Shown here: piece by piece, positions 7,819-15,068 of the stretch
Layout: each line of letters begins with the position of its first letter
How positions within the stretch are numbered: the first letter of the stretch is position 1
The notes under the pieces: model-generated
Seen by the model: the letters and a program-made list of their open reading frames with translations, nothing else
Told to the model about the DNA's origin: nothing
The model's database searches: none
Origin: Euryarchaeota archaeon UBA202
GTDB lineage: Archaea; Thermoplasmatota; E2; UBA202
Assembly: GCA_002502685.1 (NCBI GenBank)
Contig: DAQA01000011.1
Location: 39,661 to 61,259, forward strand
DNA: 21,599 nucleotides
Direction: 5' to 3'
Position numbers and translations under genes: made by a program

Positions 7819-8553
7819 TTACTCTGATTCGATTCTAGGGGCAAGCAGATAAATTGCTCGTCCATTGCCTTCAGCAATATCGAACTCCATCTTTATTGGA
7901 TAATCAGTACCGAGATATAATACAATATTCTCGTTTTTAACTACTTTTATCATATCACTAAAATAATCCAGAGAAAAAAGGCTTTTCACAGTTTCTTTGC
8001 ATTCAAGCAAAGAGAGGGCATCCTTGGTAAGTTTTAGATTTACTATATCTGTATCTCCCTCGGCGACTAATTCAAAATTCTCTGTGTCGGCAGAAATAAT
8101 TATATGGTCAGAAATTGCCTCTGATGCTTTTATTCCCTTCGATAATTCGTTTGTGTTGACTATAATTTTTGCTGGTAGCTCAAGGCTGGGTATCTTTGAA
8201 TCAGTCATTCCCGTGGTATCAAGAAGACTAATTTTTCGTGTAAGATTGTTTATTTGTACTGTGAGCCGTTTTTCTCCTTCTTCATAGGTCAAAGATACAA
8301 TATCTTTTGGGGCAGCGAGGCTTAATATTCCTTTAATTTTGTCAAGATCAATGCCTAACTCAAGTTCACTTGCTTCGTATTCTTCAAAAGCTTCTTTTTT
8401 GAGTTTTAAATCAATCATTCCTACGTGGGCTGGATCTACGGCTGTTAAATAGATGCCATCAGGATTTATGCGGAATTTCACCTCATCTACCAGGATGGAG
8501 GTTGTATCAATAACATTTTTTAATGCTTCCGCCTGCACTTTTGCCTTCAACAT
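7819..8553 (-). CDS. pcn: DNA polymerase sliding clamp PCNA
   Basis: Homotrimeric clamp that encircles DNA and tethers replicative polymerases, FEN1, ligase and other PIP-box partners. The 244 residues are the standard archaeal length. Characteristic stretches are the N-terminal EALKNVIDTTSILVDEVKF, the central LDTTGM interdomain-connector region, and the C-terminal YLGTDYPIKMEFDIAEGNG followed by YLLAPRIE, where partners dock. The ATG at 8553 lies 2 nt from the transcript start predicted by a box at 8576-8586, so the mRNA is probably leaderless. It faces away from the Mut7-C gene and has the C/D sRNA downstream. No residue looks unusual. Confidence 0.96.
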   Translation of the reverse strand: MLKAKVQAEALKNVIDTTSILVDEVKFRINPDGIYLTAVDPAHVGMIDLKLKKEAFEEYEASELELGIDLDKIKGILSLAAPKDIVSLTYEEGEKRLTVQINNLTRKISLLDTTGMTDSKIPSLELPAKIIVNTNELSKGIKASEAISDHIIISADTENFELVAEGDTDIVNLKLTKDALSLLECKETVKSLFSLDYFSDMIKVVKNENIVLYLGTDYPIKMEFDIAEGNGRAIYLLAPRIESE

Positions 8554-8575
8554 TGGTTAGGATAAATACATTTGT

Positions 8576-8586
8576 AATTTATATGC
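8576..8586 (-). promoter_or_regulatory. Box A of pcn
   Basis: GCATATAAATT on the reverse strand, centred near 8581, predicts a transcript start near 8555 and therefore a leaderless ATG at 8553. Confidence 0.6.
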
Positions 8587-8733
8587 TTTATGTAGAACTA
8601 AGCAGAGGTTTTTTTTGGGTACCCTTTGAATGGCAATCCATATATGTTTGATTTTGCCAGAACGAATCTTTTAATGATCTAGTTATTTTTTTTTTTATCT
8701 GTAATATCACAAATTACCTTGCCAGGCACAAAA

Positions 8734-8741
8734 AAATTATA
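8734..8741 (+). promoter_or_regulatory. Box A of the Mut7-C gene
   Basis: AAATTATA is centred about 26 nt before 8764, five nt upstream of the ATG at 8769. This favours that ATG over the earlier in-frame TTG at 8760. Confidence 0.45.
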
Positions 8742-8768
8742 CCTATCCTCTAATTCTATTTGTTACTC

Positions 8769-9233
8769 ATGAAATTCATCTGTGACGATATGCTGGGTAC
8801 ACTTGCGAAATGGCTACGTATCCTTGGTTATGACACTCGCTATGGGGCCAAAAATGATGACGAATTACTAAAAATTTCTAAACAAGAGAATCGCGTTTTA
8901 TTAACTCGTGATAAGAATCTTTATGAGAGAACAAAAAACAAATCATCTAGCCTCTACATTAAATCCATGTCATTACATGAACAATTGGTTCTGGTGCTTC
9001 ACAAAACAGGTATCAAGATATCAAAGGATAAATCGCTTTCCCGATGTATTATTTGTAATATCCCCCTTGAAAACAAGAGAAAAAGCGAGATACGAGAAGA
9101 TGTTCCCCCCTATCCATTTCAACATCACGAAAGATTTTGGAAATGCCCAAAGTGTAATCGCGTTTATTGGAAGGGTAGCCATTGGACTACTATGTATGAC
9201 CGAATTCAAAGGATTTTAAAAGAACTAAATTGA
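8769..9233 (+). CDS. Mut7-C RNase-domain protein (DUF82)
   Basis: 154-residue protein matching the Mut7-C domain, a PIN-like nuclease fold joined to a zinc ribbon. The PIN-like part shows MKFICDDMLGTLAKWLRILG with paired Asp residues (6-7), a second acidic pair (NDDE, about 30-31), and LLTRDKNL with Asp48. The C-terminal half has CIIC (Cys93, Cys96) and CPKC (Cys126, Cys129), forming a four-Cys metal site. It closes with a VYWKGSHWTTMYDRI segment typical of the family. Predicted role: RNA cleavage or turnover; the substrate is unknown. It is monocistronic and divergent from pcn. Confidence 0.88.
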   Translation: MKFICDDMLGTLAKWLRILGYDTRYGAKNDDELLKISKQENRVLLTRDKNLYERTKNKSSSLYIKSMSLHEQLVLVLHKTGIKISKDKSLSRCIICNIPLENKRKSEIREDVPPYPFQHHERFWKCPKCNRVYWKGSHWTTMYDRIQRILKELN

Positions 9234-9442
9234 AAACAAAGGTCACTAAAATATTGAAATATCCCTTATGTAGTTTCACCCTTTTTTTATAATAAAATGA
9301 TTTGTTGAACAAACTTCTTCTCTCTACTATTTTTTGTGTATCCATTTACGACAGTTATCTTTCACTTATAAGCATATGTTGTCTGCTTTATTTGCTAAAA
9401 GCTAACGAATGTTCTATCTGGATAAATGAGTAGGAAGGGCAA

Positions 9443-9577
9443 TATAAAAAGAGGTGATGATATAAAATCATCATAATATAGGAAGGTAGAAAAAAAAAAG
9501 GCATAAAACTGGGGAGAAGGCATAATAAAGAATAATTTTTACTTGCACCCTACAAATTGTTATTATTCCTTTTTTTA
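9443..9577 (+). ncRNA. Candidate promoter-hairpin-terminator unit
   Basis: TATAAAAA at 9443-9450 would place a transcript start near 9472. The downstream stretch is purine-rich and contains AGGCATAA twice (about 9499 and 9518). It ends in the GAATAAT/ATTATTC inverted repeat with a T run at 9570-9577, a plausible terminator. No C/D boxes, tRNA features or start codon with SD are present. This is a weak candidate based on architecture only. Confidence 0.25.
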
Positions 9578-9722
9578 TTAATTCTTATACCAGTTATTGA
9601 TAATCTCTATCCAAATTTTTATAGATTTTTTTGGTGTTTGTTATGGCAAAAAGTAACAAATACCGTGTTTTTTATACTATCTCGAGTTATCTAATCAATT
9701 TATGGGGCCAACGAAATAAAAG

Positions 9723-9732
9723 TTATATATAA
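9723..9732 (+). promoter_or_regulatory. Box A of the thioredoxin gene
   Basis: TTATATATAA is centred about 26 nt before 9754, giving a short leader of about 14 nt to the ATG at 9768, with no clear SD. Confidence 0.5.
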
Positions 9733-9767
9733 GCTATCTATGTGGAACATGAATCTATGGCGATTTG

Positions 9768-10190
9768 ATGAATGAAGATGAAGAAATCCGCCGGATAAAA
9801 GAAAAAAAATTACAAGAATTAATGAAAGCAAGGAGTGAGGATTCTTTGGAAAAAAAATCTAATTATCCCACCAGCCCCATTATTGTTACAGATGACACTT
9901 TGCCAGCGATTGTACAGAAATACCCTGTCGTTGTCGTGGATTGTTGGGCAGAATGGTGTGGCCCATGCCATATGGTAAGTCCAGTTATCGAGAACCTTGC
10001 AGCCGAGTTATCTGGCAAGGTAATTTTTGGAAAATTAAATGTTGATGAAAATCAATTTATTCCTACAAAATTTAGTATAATGAGTATCCCAACTCTTTTA
10101 ATATTTAAAGAGGGAAAACATGTTGATACTTTCATCGGGGCAATGAATAAGGAGACACTTTTGTTGCAGCTCAACCCATATATTAGTTAG
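9768..10190 (+). CDS. Thioredoxin with charged N-terminal extension
   Basis: Disulfide reductase of the thioredoxin fold. WAEWCGPCHMV carries the CGPC redox pair (Cys64, Cys67), and SIPTLL gives the conserved cis-proline. The core (about residues 37-140) is of normal length, but residues 1-35 are a charged helix, MNEDEEIRRIKEKKLQELMK, resembling the N-terminal helix of PDCD5-like proteins. The frame opens at TTG 9765; the adjacent ATG 9768 is the more natural start. The radical SAM gene follows 64 nt downstream with its own TATA-like element, so functional linkage is possible but not shown. No signal peptide, hence cytosolic. Confidence 0.93.
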   Translation: MNEDEEIRRIKEKKLQELMKARSEDSLEKKSNYPTSPIIVTDDTLPAIVQKYPVVVVDCWAEWCGPCHMVSPVIENLAAELSGKVIFGKLNVDENQFIPTKFSIMSIPTLLIFKEGKHVDTFIGAMNKETLLLQLNPYIS

Positions 10191-10254
10191 TGGTTTACAG
10201 GATAATGACAAGTGGTAATGATTCTCTATTTTATGTTCCCTATGATTGGTAACA

Positions 10255-11670
10255 ATGAAGACGGCAACAACCATTGAAGTATTAAAGGCAACAATCGGTA
10301 ATCCAGTTACCCGCACAGCATTAAAAGGAATGAGTAAATATTGCGAAAAAGATAATAAAAACCGAATAGAGGTTGCAATTGATCTGTTTACAGGAACTCG
10401 TGATACCGCATGTTTCTCTTGTAAGGCTGCTGAGAAAATTATCAGTAGGGTCCTAATAAAAGGTGGAGCTGCCTTTGGTCGTAACCAGAATGATCTAAAA
10501 GAAAAATTTCGGGATCCGAGATGGGCAAGAGGGTTATCGTCTGTTATCCGGGGCATTGCCCTTTTTGGGGTCACAAAACCATTTACTTCAGGAGCACCAT
10601 TTCAAGTTGTATGGGATGTAACTACTGCATGTAATCTCCATTGCAAACATTGTTATTCCAATTCAGGTAAAAAACAAAAAGATGAACTAACCACCGAACA
10701 AGCAAAAACGGCTATTGATATCTTTGATCTAGCTGGAGTAACAATTTTAGCATTTTCTGGTGGTGAACCCCTTGTTCGACCTGATATTTTTCAACTCACC
10801 AAATATGCACAAAAAAAAGGACTATACGTTGCACTAGCCACAAATGGCACTCTTATAACACCTGCAAAAGCCCAGGAGATGAAAGATGCAGGTATCCAGT
10901 TTGTCCAGATTAGTCTAGATGGAGCAAATGCAGAAACTCATGATGCCTTTCGTGGTATAGAAGGAGCTTTTAACAAAACCATAGAGAGGATAAAAAATAG
11001 TGTTGCAAAAAAATTTTTTGTAGAGGTATCCACGACTGTAACACGACATAACTATAAAGAAATACCCGCTATAATTGACTTGAGTGAGAAACTAGGGGCC
11101 GACTGGTTCATGGCATTTAATTTTGTGCCAACTGGAAGAGGTAAAAATGTTATTAAAACTGATTTAACCCCTCACCAGCGTGAAGAAATGTTAAAAATGC
11201 TTTGGCATGAATTAAAAACACGAAAACACATTAATGTGTTATCAATTGCACCACAGTTTGCACGTGTGGCGCTAGAAAAAGAAGCAAAAGAAAACGAGAA
11301 AATTATTCCTACACATTTTTATAATCCTAGTTTGTCAGGAAAACTTATGGATTTGGCGGAATTTATTGGGGGATGTGGCGCAGGGCGTTTTTATATGGCC
11401 ATGCGGTCAAATGGAGATCTGGAGCCCTGTGTCTTTTTTCCATTAAAAATTGGTAATATATTAAAGGATGATTTTGAGGATTTATGGATACATAATCCTG
11501 TTTTAAATGATCTAAGAAATAAAGATATTCTTACGGACGGGTGTGGCACCTGTGATTATCGTTACTATTGCGGAGGATGCCGTGCGCGAGCCTATGGGTA
11601 TCTAAATAACTATCTTTCTCCTGATCCTGGATGTATAAGAAATCAAAAGGTGTATGAAGACTTGATTTGA
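10255..11670 (+). CDS. Radical SAM protein with SPASM-type C-terminal domain
   Basis: 471-residue radical SAM enzyme. The [4Fe-4S] motif is CNLHCKHC (Cys126, Cys130, Cys133); SAM-binding FSGGEPLVRPD and the LATNGTL strand follow. The C-terminal part is Cys-rich: GGCGAGRFYMAM, LEPCVFFP, DGCGTCDYRYYCGGCRAR and PDPGC, consistent with auxiliary clusters of a SPASM domain, as in peptide-modifying enzymes and in AhbC/AhbD of alternative haem synthesis. An N-terminal extension of about 110 residues contains TACFSCKAAEKI with two more Cys (53 and 56). The frame opens at TTG 10246; ATG 10255 matches the transcript start predicted from TATTTTATG at 10227-10235. No peptide precursor or haem gene is adjacent, so the substrate is open. 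Confidence 0.87.
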   Translation: MKTATTIEVLKATIGNPVTRTALKGMSKYCEKDNKNRIEVAIDLFTGTRDTACFSCKAAEKIISRVLIKGGAAFGRNQNDLKEKFRDPRWARGLSSVIRGIALFGVTKPFTSGAPFQVVWDVTTACNLHCKHCYSNSGKKQKDELTTEQAKTAIDIFDLAGVTILAFSGGEPLVRPDIFQLTKYAQKKGLYVALATNGTLITPAKAQEMKDAGIQFVQISLDGANAETHDAFRGIEGAFNKTIERIKNSVAKKFFVEVSTTVTRHNYKEIPAIIDLSEKLGADWFMAFNFVPTGRGKNVIKTDLTPHQREEMLKMLWHELKTRKHINVLSIAPQFARVALEKEAKENEKIIPTHFYNPSLSGKLMDLAEFIGGCGAGRFYMAMRSNGDLEPCVFFPLKIGNILKDDFEDLWIHNPVLNDLRNKDILTDGCGTCDYRYYCGGCRARAYGYLNNYLSPDPGCIRNQKVYEDLI

Positions 11671-12087
11671 GGTTGAAATACCATCTGATGATCTAATATT
11701 TTGGTGGCAATGAAATTGTAGTGATACAGGTGATAAGAAATTTTATTAGAGCTGGTTACTGTATTACCTTTTTTGATATAATCAAGGATTAAGTTGAAGG
11801 AAAAATTTATAATATCCATATCATGCAAAATGTTGTTATCGTATAGATTATTGATTTAACAACGCCTAATGTTCTCTTTCATGGTAAAAACTCACATGTT
11901 TTAGGGAACAAAACAATATTTGAAGACTTTAAGAATGAGTTTTTCTATTTTTTTTTTTTATTTCTGTCCAATGATATCTCTTCACCTAGCACAACTTGAT
12001 TTTCCCAATTACATTGTTAGATACACTTGAGTGTCGAAAACTTTTTGTATTATAACTTAATATCAGTATTATCGGAGGCACCAAAAC
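11671..12087. other. 417-nt intergenic region
   Basis: No supported protein gene. It contains a TATA-like element at 11805-11814, a 7-bp inverted repeat GTTGTTA/TAACAAC (11832-11863), a 6-bp hairpin TGTTTT/AAAACA (11897-11915) and a long T tract (about 11941-11962). Together these could be a short untranslated transcript. The right end carries the SD site of the next gene, GGAGG at 12074-12078. Confidence 0.4.
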
Positions 12088-13350
12088 ATGACCCAAATAG
12101 TGGACAAAAAAAAATTAATTATTGCAGTCATTTTGATGTTCTTGTTTACGATGTCAATACCCATTTACGGAGATATCCCTGTGGGTATAAAATATGATTC
12201 TAAAAATTGCAGCACATGTTCTTCTTATAGCCTGGGGTATATCCCCCTAGAGGATTATAATGAATCCAGTCTAAACCTTATCACCTTGTCCTCACCAACA
12301 GGTACCCTGCCTACAAGTTTTGATTGGAGAAATTATGAAAATGGAGATTGGACAACTCCTGTAAGAAATCAAGGTTCCTGTGGGTCCTGCTGGGCTTTTG
12401 GCGCTATTGGTGCTCTTGAAGCCGCCATGAATATTGAATACAATGATTCCACTGTGGATATAGATCTTTCCGAGCAATATCTTGTCTCCTGTGGCCCTGG
12501 CCAGGGATGTGAAGGAGGATGGGCGCAACGATCATTTCAATGGATGATAAATACTGGTGGAGCATTGCCAGAGTCCTGTTTTCCATATGAAGCATCTGAT
12601 GTCCCTTGTGACCAAAAATGTGCTGATTGGGAGAACCTTCTTCTCCCCGTCAAGGAATACTGGACTGCAGAATATCCAAGTGATGAAGAGATAAAACAAG
12701 CCTTAATTGACTATGGTCCCCTTGTTGCGGACACAGCGGTATACGATGATTGGTATAGCTATCGGGGGGGTGTTTATGTTCATCCTGAAATGCCAGAGGA
12801 GTCTGAAGATGACATCAATCATCAGCCTGTCATAGTTGGCTATAATGATGATGAACAATGTTGGATTGTTAAAAATAGCTGGGGTAAATATTGGGGCGAA
12901 AATACATATGGCCTCAGTGATGAAAAAGGATACCTCCGCATTCGTTACGGTCATTGTTTTATTGGTACAGCTATCCATGGGGTTGTTAGCGATGTTGTTA
13001 GGGGTAATGATACAGGAAGACCTGTTATTAATCTTACCTATCCTCAGGAGGGATGGTTGTACCTATTTGATACCCCCATAAAAGAGGTGTTGTTTGGTAG
13101 AACAAAGGTAATAGGTGCTCTAAGCATAAAAGTTGAAGCAAGGGATATTGTGGTGGAAGAAGAAGATGTTACAGGTATTGATCACGTGGAATTTTATATT
13201 GACGGTGTTTCCCAATACACAAAATCAGGGGAACCATATATCTGGAATCTGGAGCGTAATCTTGGTTTTCATGAGATAAAAGTAATCGCATTTGATGGCG
13301 CTGGAAATCCAAGTAATACCGTCACGCTTGATATATTGAAAATTTTATAG
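12088..13350 (+). CDS. Secreted papain-family (C1A) cysteine protease with Ig-like C-terminal domain
   Basis: Exported endopeptidase. Residues 1-29 are a signal peptide (KKK, a hydrophobic core, then a cleavage region near IYGD). A short pro-region precedes the catalytic domain (about 75-305), which has the oxyanion Gln and nucleophile in PVRNQGSCGSCWAF (Gln95, Cys101), His245 in INHQPVIVGY, and Asn263 in WIVKNSWG. The pro-region of about 45 residues is shorter than that of typical papains. Residues 312-420 form an Ig-like module (EFYIDG..., a PYIW segment, then FHEIKVIAFDGAGN), which recurs in the protein at 19528-20736. SD GGAGG (12074-12078) sits 9 nt before the ATG. Probable role: degradation of external protein for growth. 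Confidence 0.92.
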   Translation: MTQIVDKKKLIIAVILMFLFTMSIPIYGDIPVGIKYDSKNCSTCSSYSLGYIPLEDYNESSLNLITLSSPTGTLPTSFDWRNYENGDWTTPVRNQGSCGSCWAFGAIGALEAAMNIEYNDSTVDIDLSEQYLVSCGPGQGCEGGWAQRSFQWMINTGGALPESCFPYEASDVPCDQKCADWENLLLPVKEYWTAEYPSDEEIKQALIDYGPLVADTAVYDDWYSYRGGVYVHPEMPEESEDDINHQPVIVGYNDDEQCWIVKNSWGKYWGENTYGLSDEKGYLRIRYGHCFIGTAIHGVVSDVVRGNDTGRPVINLTYPQEGWLYLFDTPIKEVLFGRTKVIGALSIKVEARDIVVEEEDVTGIDHVEFYIDGVSQYTKSGEPYIWNLERNLGFHEIKVIAFDGAGNPSNTVTLDILKIL

Positions 13351-13427
13351 AAATTCTGTTATCCTTATAGTGAATTTTATTGAATTTTCACAAGCTAATC
13401 CTTGATTTTGATAATTTTCCAATAAAT

Positions 13428-13435
13428 TTTATATA
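13428..13435 (+). promoter_or_regulatory. Box A of the small exported protein/membrane protein unit
   Basis: TTTATATA is centred about 26 nt before 13458, exactly the ATG, predicting a leaderless bicistronic mRNA. Confidence 0.65.
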
Positions 13436-13457
13436 TCTATCCTGAATTCTTCCACTG

Positions 13458-13880
13458 ATGAAGAAACCCGAAAAAATAGTTATCATTATAGCAATTTTTT
13501 TGCTTTCCATGGGTCTCGTTTCGGGAGTTTATATTGAAAAAGAGACAGATGAAAATGAAACCATTTTCGCTGATGGTTATCTTGAGGTGGAAGATTCCTT
13601 GCTTACTATGGATAACATTTTTAGTCGTTGTACTTGTCACAATCATGTAACTAATCGGGGAAATTATACTGGGGTTTCTTTATCATGTGTAATCAATATT
13701 AGTAATATACAGGATCCAGAAATACATGATTATGCCATTATTGCTCTGGATGGCTATACGAAGACGGTATCCTGGATGGATATGAAAGAGGGTATTCTTA
13801 CCGATGAACGATATGCGGTGTTCTCTCATCTTCCTCGTGCCTATTGGATAAAAGATGTTCTAAGAATTGAGGTAAAATAA
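13458..13880 (+). CDS. Small exported protein with sulfite-oxidase-fold-like C-terminal part
   Basis: 140 residues with an N-terminal signal or anchor segment (hydrophobic to about residue 23). I do not recognise a firmly named family. The second half, GNYTGVSLS, then a DGYTKTVSW segment and HLPRAYWIKDVLRIEV, resembles the end of oxidoreductase molybdopterin-binding (sulfite oxidase/YedY-like) domains, but the protein is far too short for a complete one. A CTCHNH cluster sits where Mo-ligand cysteines lie in that fold; it is not a CxxCH haem motif. The start is leaderless. The stop codon is immediately followed by the ATG of the membrane protein, so the pair is an operon and the two products may form an envelope complex. 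Function unknown. Confidence 0.75.
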   Translation: MKKPEKIVIIIAIFLLSMGLVSGVYIEKETDENETIFADGYLEVEDSLLTMDNIFSRCTCHNHVTNRGNYTGVSLSCVINISNIQDPEIHDYAIIALDGYTKTVSWMDMKEGILTDERYAVFSHLPRAYWIKDVLRIEVK

Positions 13881-14486
13881 ATGAAAAAATTGTTAGCAAC
13901 AGTTCTTTTATTTGGTTCTCTATGGGGGTTATTTGAATGTTCAGTGGGTGATTTTTTACATGATTATGATCTTAGTGTTGTAACGGCAGCCTTTGCAATT
14001 TTTTTAATGAGTGTCACACGGCTCAAATATGGCCAACCAGGGATGCAATTGGGTATGGCACTAGTTGCTGGCCTCTTGCGTCATTTTAATCCTGTAGGGA
14101 CCTGTCTTATTTGTTCCTCAATTGCCATTATAATTGAAGGTCTGGCCTTTGAAATAATTTGGGTTTTTCCCTGGAAAAAATATGATACCTTATCCATGAA
14201 GGTTGGTATGGGTGTCATTTCATTCTATTCAATATATGCCTTTGGTTATTTGGCAACACAAATTCTTACTCCTTTATTTACTGCAACATTTTTTTTAAGT
14301 GATTTAATTGGTGTTGTACCCAGAATATTTTCTCAGGCTGTGTTAGCAGGCCTTATAGGGTCAATTTTCTTGCCTCTTGCCTTTTGGGTAGATTCTCTTT
14401 CCATCTCTTTTAATGATAAATTCTATTATCCAAGTACAATTTCTCTTATATCCATGTGCTGGATTGCCATTATAGCGGGTATATGA
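13881..14486 (+). CDS. Polytopic membrane protein of unknown function
   Basis: 201 residues with about six hydrophobic segments. Recognisable pieces are LWGLFECSVGDFLHDY near the N terminus and a central GTCLICSSIAIIIEGLAFEI, with charged residues (Glu, His, Asp) within or next to membrane spans. The arrangement recalls small substrate-binding membrane subunits such as ECF-type S components, but I cannot name a family. It follows the small exported protein with no intergenic base, so the two are cotranscribed and translationally adjacent. It converges on the feo operon; no shared regulatory site with that operon is visible. Confidence 0.7.
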   Translation: MKKLLATVLLFGSLWGLFECSVGDFLHDYDLSVVTAAFAIFLMSVTRLKYGQPGMQLGMALVAGLLRHFNPVGTCLICSSIAIIIEGLAFEIIWVFPWKKYDTLSMKVGMGVISFYSIYAFGYLATQILTPLFTATFFLSDLIGVVPRIFSQAVLAGLIGSIFLPLAFWVDSLSISFNDKFYYPSTISLISMCWIAIIAGI

Positions 14487-14643
14487 AGGTATGAAAGTTT
14501 GTTTAATGTGTACAGCAAGATATAGAAAAAGCCTCTTTTTTGATACATATTTTACCATTGATAATTGATGGAGGAGCACTCTCTCTTCTGGTAAATGAAA
14601 AAAACAAATAACTGAAAAATATACCGTTTAGCTTTTTTTAGTG

Positions 14644-15066
14644 TCATTCCTCATTTTTTTTTATCCAATAATTCCTAAATTTCTTAATCCAAAAAGGGCT
14701 ATTCTTTGCATAGTTTACAAATTCCGTTAAGCATTGAATTGTTTCATTGCTGATGTAATGTTCAATTTCACATGCATCGTAATCTGCGGTTTTTTTTCCA
14801 ATACCTAATATCCTAAAAAATTCAGCAAGGATCGCATGTTTATTCATCAAATTTTTTGCATATTCTAATCCGCGAGTAGAGAGGCAAGCGCCATGGTAAG
14901 CGGAATATTGTACATATCCTTTTTTTTGCAATTTATGAAGCATTTCTGTGACACTTGCCTCGCGGATTCCCAATATCCATGCAATATCGCTGGTTCGGGC
15001 GATTCCTCTTTTTTTTTCAAGGTCATAGATTACTTCTATATATCCCTCAATAGTTTTTTTAGGCAT
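14644..15066 (-). CDS. DtxR/MntR-family metal-dependent transcriptional regulator
   Basis: 140-residue winged-helix repressor that binds DNA when loaded with divalent metal. The N-terminal HTH is ARTSDIAWILGIREASVTEM; the dimerisation/metal helices contain H77 (MNKHAIL) and DACEIEHYIS with Cys99, Glu102 and His103. Cys at position 99 follows the iron-type DtxR/IdeR pattern rather than the Glu of MntR. Position 8, which is Asp in MntR and Met in DtxR, is Gly here. There is no SH3-like C-terminal domain. The gene sits 2 nt after feoB-permease, with a GGGGTG SD inside the end of that gene, and the operon promoter has a matching palindrome, so autoregulated iron repression is the natural reading. 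Confidence 0.88.
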   Translation of the reverse strand: MPKKTIEGYIEVIYDLEKKRGIARTSDIAWILGIREASVTEMLHKLQKKGYVQYSAYHGACLSTRGLEYAKNLMNKHAILAEFFRILGIGKKTADYDACEIEHYISNETIQCLTEFVNYAKNSPFWIKKFRNYWIKKNEE

Positions 15067-15068
15067 CT

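Larger units (their letters stand above)
9234..9767. other. 534-nt intergenic region with a possible ncRNA
   Basis: I see no supported protein gene. It contains a 7-bp perfect hairpin at 9455-9473 (TGATGAT/ATCATCA, loop ATAAA) just after a TATAAAAA stretch (9443-9450), a purine-rich segment, and an inverted repeat GAATAAT (9530-9536)/ATTATTC (9562-9568) followed by a run of Ts. The far right holds the thioredoxin promoter. Confidence 0.5.

Noticed and set aside
9455..9473. TGATGA-containing hairpin considered as part of a second C/D sRNA
   Set aside because: No D or D' boxes (CTGA) at suitable spacing on either strand.
14490..14567. 25-codon frame with a CxxC after the membrane protein gene
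   Set aside because: No properly spaced SD, and too short to judge; probably chance.
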